NCBI RefSeq assembly: GCF_004187715.1 | Contig: NZ_QZWF01000001.1 | Coordinates: 744,001 to 808,000 of the forward strand | DNA: 64,000 nt | Reading direction: 5' to 3' | Source of the DNA: Streptomyces sp. F001 | GTDB lineage: Bacteria; Actinomycetota; Actinomycetes; Streptomycetales; Streptomycetaceae | Part shown: positions 56,357 through 64,000 of the stretch, in pieces | Numbering within the stretch: the first letter of the stretch is position 1 | Layout: the number at the start of each line of letters is the position of its first letter | Notes under the pieces: model-generated | What the model saw: the letters and a program-made list of their open reading frames with translations, nothing else | What the model was told of the DNA's origin: nothing | Database searches by the model: none | Translations under genes and position numbers: made by a program

Positions 56357-57459
56357 CCCGTCTTCCTTACGTCGGCGCCGACCGCGTCGGCGAGGGTGGC
56401 GTACGGGCTCGTACGGAGGCGGGCGGCGAGGCCCTTGTGGATCGCGCGGGCCCAGAACGGGCCCACGTAGATGAAGGCGCTGTATCCCTGCACCAGCGTC
56501 GCGCCGGCCAGAATGCGCTGCCAGGCGTCCTCGGCGCTCTCGATGCCGCCCACGCCGACGAGCGTGATGCGGTCGCCCACGCGTGCGTACAGACGGCGCA
56601 GCACTTGAAGGGAGCGGGCCTTCAGGGGGGCGCCGGAGAGGCCGCCGACCTCCTTGACCAGGGATGGTTCGGATTTCAAACCGAGTTCGTCGCGCGCGAT
56701 GGTGGTGTTCGTGGCGATGATCCCGTCGAGGCCGAGCTCGACGGCGAGGTCGGCGACGGCGTCGATGTCCTCATCCGCCAGGTCGGGCGCGATCTTCACC
56801 AGCAACGGAACGCGGCGGTCGGTCACGCGGCGGTCGGCGGCCTCGCGGACCGCGCTGAGCAGCGGGCGCAAGTGGTCCACTGCCTGGAGGTTGCGCAGCC
56901 CCGGCGTGTTCGGCGAGGAGACGTTCACGACCAGATAGTCGGCGTAGGGCGCGAGTCGCTCGGCGGACTTCACGTAGTCTCCGACGGCCTCGGCCTCCGG
57001 AACGACCTTGGTCTTGCCGATGTTGACGCCCACGACCGTCTTGAAAACGGGCGTACGCGAGGCGAGGCGGGCGGCGACGGTCAGGGAGCCGTCGTTGTTG
57101 AAGCCCATGCGGTTGATCAGGGCGCGGTCCGGCACCAGCCGGAACAGCCGCTTCCTGGGGTTGCCGGGCTGCGACTCCCCTGTCACCGTGCCGATCTCGA
57201 CATGGTCGAAGCCGAGCATCGCCATGCCGTCGATCGCGACGGCGTTCTTGTCGAACCCGGCCGCGAGCCCGAAGGGGCCGTGCATGCGCAGGCCGAGGGC
57301 TTCCGTGCGCAGCTCCTTGTAGCGGGGCGCCAGCACGGCCGCGGCGAAGGTCCGCAGCACGGGGATGCGGACGGCGAGGCGGATCCACCGGAAGGCAAGG
57401 TGGTGAGCCTGCTCGGGATCCATCCGTCGGAAGACCAGACGGAAGAACAACTTGTACAT
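56353..57459 (-). CDS. pyrD: Dihydroorotate dehydrogenase, class 2 (quinone)
   Basis: 368 residues. A membrane-facing N-terminal helix ([36 protein letters not shown]) and FMN barrel segments [38 protein letters not shown], and [20 protein letters not shown] (catalytic Ser loop) mark class 2. It oxidises dihydroorotate and passes electrons to menaquinone. The ATG at 57459 follows a GTG codon and is preferred. A perfect hairpin separates it from carB. Confidence 0.95.
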   Translation of the reverse strand: MYKLFFRLVFRRMDPEQAHHLAFRWIRLAVRIPVLRTFAAAVLAPRYKELRTEALGLRMHGPFGLAAGFDKNAVAIDGMAMLGFDHVEIGTVTGESQPGNPRKRLFRLVPDRALINRMGFNNDGSLTVAARLASRTPVFKTVVGVNIGKTKVVPEAEAVGDYVKSAERLAPYADYLVVNVSSPNTPGLRNLQAVDHLRPLLSAVREAADRRVTDRRVPLLVKIAPDLADEDIDAVADLAVELGLDGIIATNTTIARDELGLKSEPSLVKEVGGLSGAPLKARSLQVLRRLYARVGDRITLVGVGGIESAEDAWQRILAGATLVQGYSAFIYVGPFWARAIHKGLAARLRTSPYATLADAVGADVRKTG

Positions 57460-57480
57460 CACTCAGTGTCCTCACGAAGA

Positions 57481-57506
57481 GGGGGACACCGTTTCCGGTG
57501 TCCCCC
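57481..57506 (-). terminator. Perfect 11-bp hairpin between carB and pyrD
   Basis: GGGGGACACCG (57481-57491) and CGGTGTCCCCC (57496-57506), 4-base loop TTTC. It lies 8 bases past the carB stop and 22 bases before the pyrD start. It may be a partial terminator or a processing site inside the operon. Confidence 0.65.
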
Positions 57507-57514
57507 TCGGGCTG

Positions 57515-60815
<3,301 letters not shown>

Positions 60816-60823
<8 letters not shown>

Positions 60824-61958
60824 GCTGGCCCTCCATCAGGGAAACGAAGCGGTCGAACAGATAGGCGGCGTCGTGCGGGCCGGCTGCCGCTTCGGGGTGG
60901 TACTGGACGCTGAAGGCCGGGCGGTCGAGGAGCTGGAGACCTTCCACCACGTTGTCGTTGAGGCAGACGTGGGAGACCTCGGCGCGGCCGTAGGGGGTGT
61001 CGGACACCTTGTCGAGCGGGGCGTCGACGGCGAAGCCGTGGTTGTGCGCGGTGACCTCGACCTTGCCGGTCGTCCGGTCCTGCACCGGCTGGTTGATGCC
61101 GCGGTGGCCGTACTTCAGCTTGTAGGTGCCGAAGCCGAGCGCGCGACCCAGAATCTGGTTGCCGAAGCAGATGCCGAACAGCGGGGTTCCGCGCTCCAGG
61201 ACCGCCTGCATCACGGAGACCGGGTGGTCGGCGGTGGCCGGGTCGCCCGGCCCGTTGGAGAAGAACACACCGTCCGGGTTCACGGCGTACACGTCGTCGG
61301 CGGTCGCCGTGGCGGGCAGCACGTGCACCTCGATGCCGCGCTCGGCCATGCGGTGCGGGGTCATGCCCTTGATGCCGAGGTCGACGGCGGCGACGGTGAA
61401 TCGCTTCTCCCCGACGGCCGGGACGACGTACGGCTCGGTGGTGGCGACCTCGGCGGAGAGGTTCGCGCCCTTCATCTCGGGGGCCTGGCGCACCTCGGCG
61501 AGCATGGTGCCCTCGTCGGGCAGCGCGTTGCCGGAGAAGATGCCGACGCGCATGGCGCCGCGCTCACGCAGGTGCCGGGTCAACGCGCGCGTGTCGATGC
61601 CGGAGATGCCGACGACACCCTGGGCCCGCAGCTCCTCGTCCAGCGACCGCCGGGAGCGCCAGTTGGACGGTACGCGCGCGGGGTCCCGTACGACATAACC
61701 GGAGACCCAGATCCGCTTCGACTCCGGGTCCTCGTCGTTGACACCGGTGTTGCCGACGTGCGGGGCGGTCATCACGACGACCTGACGGTGGTACGACGGA
61801 TCGGTCAGCGTCTCCTGGTAGCCGGTCATGCCGGTGGAGAACACGGCCTCGCCGAAGGTCACCCCCACGGCCCCGTAGGCACGGCCGCGGAAGATCCGGC
61901 CGTCCTCCAGGACGAGTACGGCAGGAACCTTCGCGGTTCCCCTGGTGGAGGTCGTCAT
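60816..61958 (-). CDS. carA: Carbamoyl phosphate synthase, small (glutaminase) subunit
   Basis: 380 residues. The N-terminal domain ([38 protein letters not shown]) is followed by the class I glutamine amidotransferase: nucleophile Cys in [20 protein letters not shown] and His/Glu in [15 protein letters not shown]. It supplies ammonia to CarB. The ATG overlaps the stop of the membrane protein gene (ATGA). In many streptomycetes a pyrimidine-responsive system acts at the start of this operon, which is outside the window. Confidence 0.96.
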
Positions 61959-62524
61959 CGTTCGGCGCCTTCCGTGGTGGTTGCTTTGATCATGGAGTTA
62001 ATGACGTCGACCCATTCGTTGTGCTCGGCCGCGTGGTCGGAGCGGAAGCCGGAGTCGATCAGCCGGTCGCCGTGCGCCCAGGTCACCACCAGCAGACCGC
62101 CCTCGGTGAGGACCTTGCCGGCGATGCCCTTGTCGAGCCGCGCTTCGCGCAGGGCCGCCACGGGGACGAAGAAGTCGGTGGCCCCGGGGCGTACGACGTC
62201 CAGTCCCGCGTCGGTCAGCGTGAGCTCGACCCGGCTGCGGGTGCCCAGGCCGTGCGCCACGATGCGGTCCAGCCACTGACCGGCGGTGGTGGAGCCGTGG
62301 TAGCGGCCGCTGAGGCTCAGTTTCGCCTGGCCGGGGTCGTCCGGCGCGGTGGGGAGCTCCGGCAGGTCGCCCTGGAGGGTGCCGCGCCACTTCCAGCCCT
62401 CGCGCATCAGCCAGTAGACCAGCGCGACGAACAGGGCGAGGCCCACCACCCAGCCGAGGCGGGCGGCCCAGTCGGTCACTTCCGCCGATTCCTTCTCGGC
62501 GGCCAGCAGGATTACAGGTGTCAC
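61955..62524 (-). CDS. Conserved membrane protein of the pyr operon (Rv1382-like)
   Basis: 189 residues from a GTG at 62524. One TM segment near the N terminus ([19 protein letters not shown]) is followed by a soluble beta-rich, PH-like domain ([40 protein letters not shown]). Position between pyrC and carA, with overlap on both sides (GTGA and ATGA), is conserved in M. tuberculosis as Rv1382, whose function is unknown. Coupling with pyrimidine genes suggests a role near that pathway or at the membrane. Confidence 0.82.
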   Translation of the reverse strand: MTPVILLAAEKESAEVTDWAARLGWVVGLALFVALVYWLMREGWKWRGTLQGDLPELPTAPDDPGQAKLSLSGRYHGSTTAGQWLDRIVAHGLGTRSRVELTLTDAGLDVVRPGATDFFVPVAALREARLDKGIAGKVLTEGGLLVVTWAHGDRLIDSGFRSDHAAEHNEWVDVINSMIKATTTEGAER

Positions 62525-63807
62525 GTGAGCTTCCCGTCGACGAGCGTGGCCTTGCCCCGGAGCCACGTGTGCGTGACACGGCCCGGCAGCTCACGCCCCT
62601 CGTAGGGGGTGTTGCGGCTGCGCGAGGCGAAGCCCGCGGGGTCCACCAACCCACGGTATGCCGTGTCGACGAGGGTGAGGTTGGCGGGCTCACCTGCCGA
62701 GACGGGACGTCCGTGGCCCGTGGCCTGCCCGATCCGCGCCGGCGTGAAGGACATGCGGTCCGCGACGCCGGCCCAGTTGAGCAGCCCGGTGTCGACCATC
62801 GTCTCCTGGACCACTGACAATGCGGTCTCCAGGCCGACCATCCCCATGGCGGCGGCGGCCCACTCGCAGTCCTTGTCCTCGTGCGGGTGCGGGGCGTGGT
62901 CGGTGGCGACGATGTCGATCGTGCCGTCGGCGAGCGCCTCGCGCAGCGCCAGCACGTCGCGCTCGGTGCGCAGCGGCGGGTTCACCTTGTAGACCGGGTT
63001 GTACGTCCGGACCAGCTCGTCGGTGAGGAGCAGGTGGTGCGGGGTGACCTCGGCGGTCACGTCGATGCCGCGGGACTTGGCCCAGCGGACGATCTCGACC
63101 GAGCCTGCCGTCGACAGGTGGCAGATGTGGACGCGCGAGCCGACGTGGTCCGCGAGCAGCACGTCGCGGGCGATGATCGACTCCTCGGCGACGGCCGGCC
63201 ATCCGCCCAGCCCCAGCTCCGCGGAGACCACGCCCTCGTTCATCTCGGCGCCCTCGGTCAGCCGCGGCTCCTGCGCGTGCTGGGCGACGACGCCGCCGAA
63301 GGCCTTCACGTACTCCAGCGCCCGGCGCATGATCACGGCGTCGTGCACACACTTGCCGTCGTCGGAGAAGACGGTGACACCGGCCGCGGACTCGTGCATG
63401 GCGCCCAGCTCGGCGAGCTTGCTGCCCTCCAGGCCGACGGTGACGGCCCCGATCGGCTGGACGTCGCAGTAGCCGTGCTGCTGTCCGAGCCGCCAGACCT
63501 GCTCGACGACACCGGCCGTGTCGGCCACCGGGAAGGTGTTGGCCATGGCGAACACAGCGGTGTAACCGCCACTCGCAGCCGCCCGCGTACCCGTCAGCAC
63601 GGTCTCGGAGTCCTCGCGGCCGGGCTCGCGCAGATGGGTGTGCAGGTCGACGAGGCCGGGGAGCAGCACCTTGCCGTCGGCCTCGACGACCTCTGCGCCG
63701 TCGGCGCTCAGACCGGTACCCACCTCGGCGATGGTGTCGCCGTCGATCAGGACGTCCTGCGGCTCGCCACCGAGCACCTTCGCACCGCGGATCAGGATCT
63801 TGCTCAT
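62521..63807 (-). CDS. pyrC: Dihydroorotase
   Basis: 428 residues. Metal-binding motifs of type I DHOase: GLVDLHTHLREPGREDSETV LTG, later HAQEPRLTEGAEMNEG, HICHLSTAGSVEIVRWAKSR, TAEVTPHHLLLTDELVRTYN and the catalytic Asp in VATDHAPHPHEDKDCEWAAA. It closes carbamoyl aspartate to dihydroorotate. The ATG at 63807 is preferred; a GTG 9 bases upstream is within the pyrB stop region. The GTG of the next gene overlaps its stop. Confidence 0.95.
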   Translation of the reverse strand: MSKILIRGAKVLGGEPQDVLIDGDTIAEVGTGLSADGAEVVEADGKVLLPGLVDLHTHLREPGREDSETVLTGTRAAASGGYTAVFAMANTFPVADTAGVVEQVWRLGQQHGYCDVQPIGAVTVGLEGSKLAELGAMHESAAGVTVFSDDGKCVHDAVIMRRALEYVKAFGGVVAQHAQEPRLTEGAEMNEGVVSAELGLGGWPAVAEESIIARDVLLADHVGSRVHICHLSTAGSVEIVRWAKSRGIDVTAEVTPHHLLLTDELVRTYNPVYKVNPPLRTERDVLALREALADGTIDIVATDHAPHPHEDKDCEWAAAAMGMVGLETALSVVQETMVDTGLLNWAGVADRMSFTPARIGQATGHGRPVSAGEPANLTLVDTAYRGLVDPAGFASRSRNTPYEGRELPGRVTHTWLRGKATLVDGKLT

Positions 63808-63812
63808 CTTTC

Positions 63813-64000
63813 TCACTTCTCCTCGGTACGGGTGTTGGTGACGGCGGGCTCGTTGCCGCCGAGCAGCAGGTACAGAACGGCCATCCGGATGGAGACTCCG
63901 TTGGCGACCTGCTCGATGGCGGTGCAGCGCCCGGAGTCGGCGACCTCGGCGGTGATCTCCATGCCGCGGACCATCGGTCCGGGGTGCATCACGATGGCGT
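63813..64000 (-). CDS. pyrB: Aspartate carbamoyltransferase catalytic subunit, C-terminal part
   Basis: Only the last about 61 residues are in the window: [52 protein letters not shown]. This is the carboxy-terminal ATCase domain (the MHPGPMVRG motif binds the active site). It condenses carbamoyl phosphate with aspartate. Its TGA lies 5 bases before the pyrC ATG. The N terminus and operon promoter are beyond the right edge. Confidence 0.93.
   Translation of the reverse strand, partial: AIVMHPGPMVRGMEITAEVADSGRCTAIEQVANGVSIRMAVLYLLLGGNEPAVTNTRTEEK

Overview
The window is chromosomal DNA from a Streptomyces or a very close relative. GC content is very high, third codon positions are almost all G or C, and GTG starts are common. 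The gene order is typical of the genus: a riboflavin operon behind an FMN riboswitch, and the block rpe / rsmB-fmt / priA-metK-coaBC-rpoZ-gmk-sIHF / pyrF-pyrD-carB-carA-X-pyrC-pyrB. Most of this block also follows the order known from Mycobacterium tuberculosis. I see no rRNA, tRNA, CRISPR array or secondary-metabolite megasynthase.

Layout. 1-8 kb: the edge of an amidohydrolase, an Lrp regulator, an acyl-CoA dehydrogenase, a secreted GH18 chitinase behind DasR-type operator sequences, a TetR regulator, a Tat-secreted C39-like peptidase and a uridine-kinase-like NTPase. 8-13 kb: a candidate small RNA, an EccA-like AAA+ ATPase and two tandem CNNM/CorC-type membrane proteins. 13-18 kb: one minus-strand run ribE-ribM-ribBA-ribH-hisE-hisG-PH protein behind the FMN riboswitch. 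18-20.6 kb: a chitinase-type promoter with no chitinase after it, the tail of an ECF41 sigma factor, and frameshifted epimerase and ROK-repressor genes. 20.6-26.4 kb: an MFS exporter, a uracil-type permease, a GH6 cellulase, a DUF5995 protein and an F420-type oxidoreductase.

26.4-35 kb holds a probable lysine-to-5-aminovalerate pair (davB, davA), half of a conservon (sensor kinase plus DUF742), an MFS protein, and an Lrp regulator next to a cationic amino acid permease. The promoters of davA and of the permease share three short TTGC-containing motifs, so the two may form one lysine regulon. 35-39.6 kb holds a small HTH protein, GuaB1-type GMP reductase, a barstar-like inhibitor, an IS605/TnpB-like right-end scar, a SorC regulator and rpe.

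39.6-45.3 kb is a degenerate island between rpe and rsmB. It contains a PsiE protein, a FUSC-type gene with a large internal deletion, a 3'-truncated IS5 transposase, a frameshifted membrane protein plus two fragments of the same family, and an intact DUF1931 histone-fold protein. From 45.3 kb to the right edge the minus-strand housekeeping genes are mostly tightly packed. The pyrimidine genes overlap by ATGA or GTGA, and a conserved small membrane protein sits between carA and pyrC.

Several otherwise ordinary genes between 7 and 20 kb carry single-base frameshifts. Nearly all fall in G or C runs, where one added base restores the family-like reading. These may be homopolymer sequencing errors rather than real pseudogenes.
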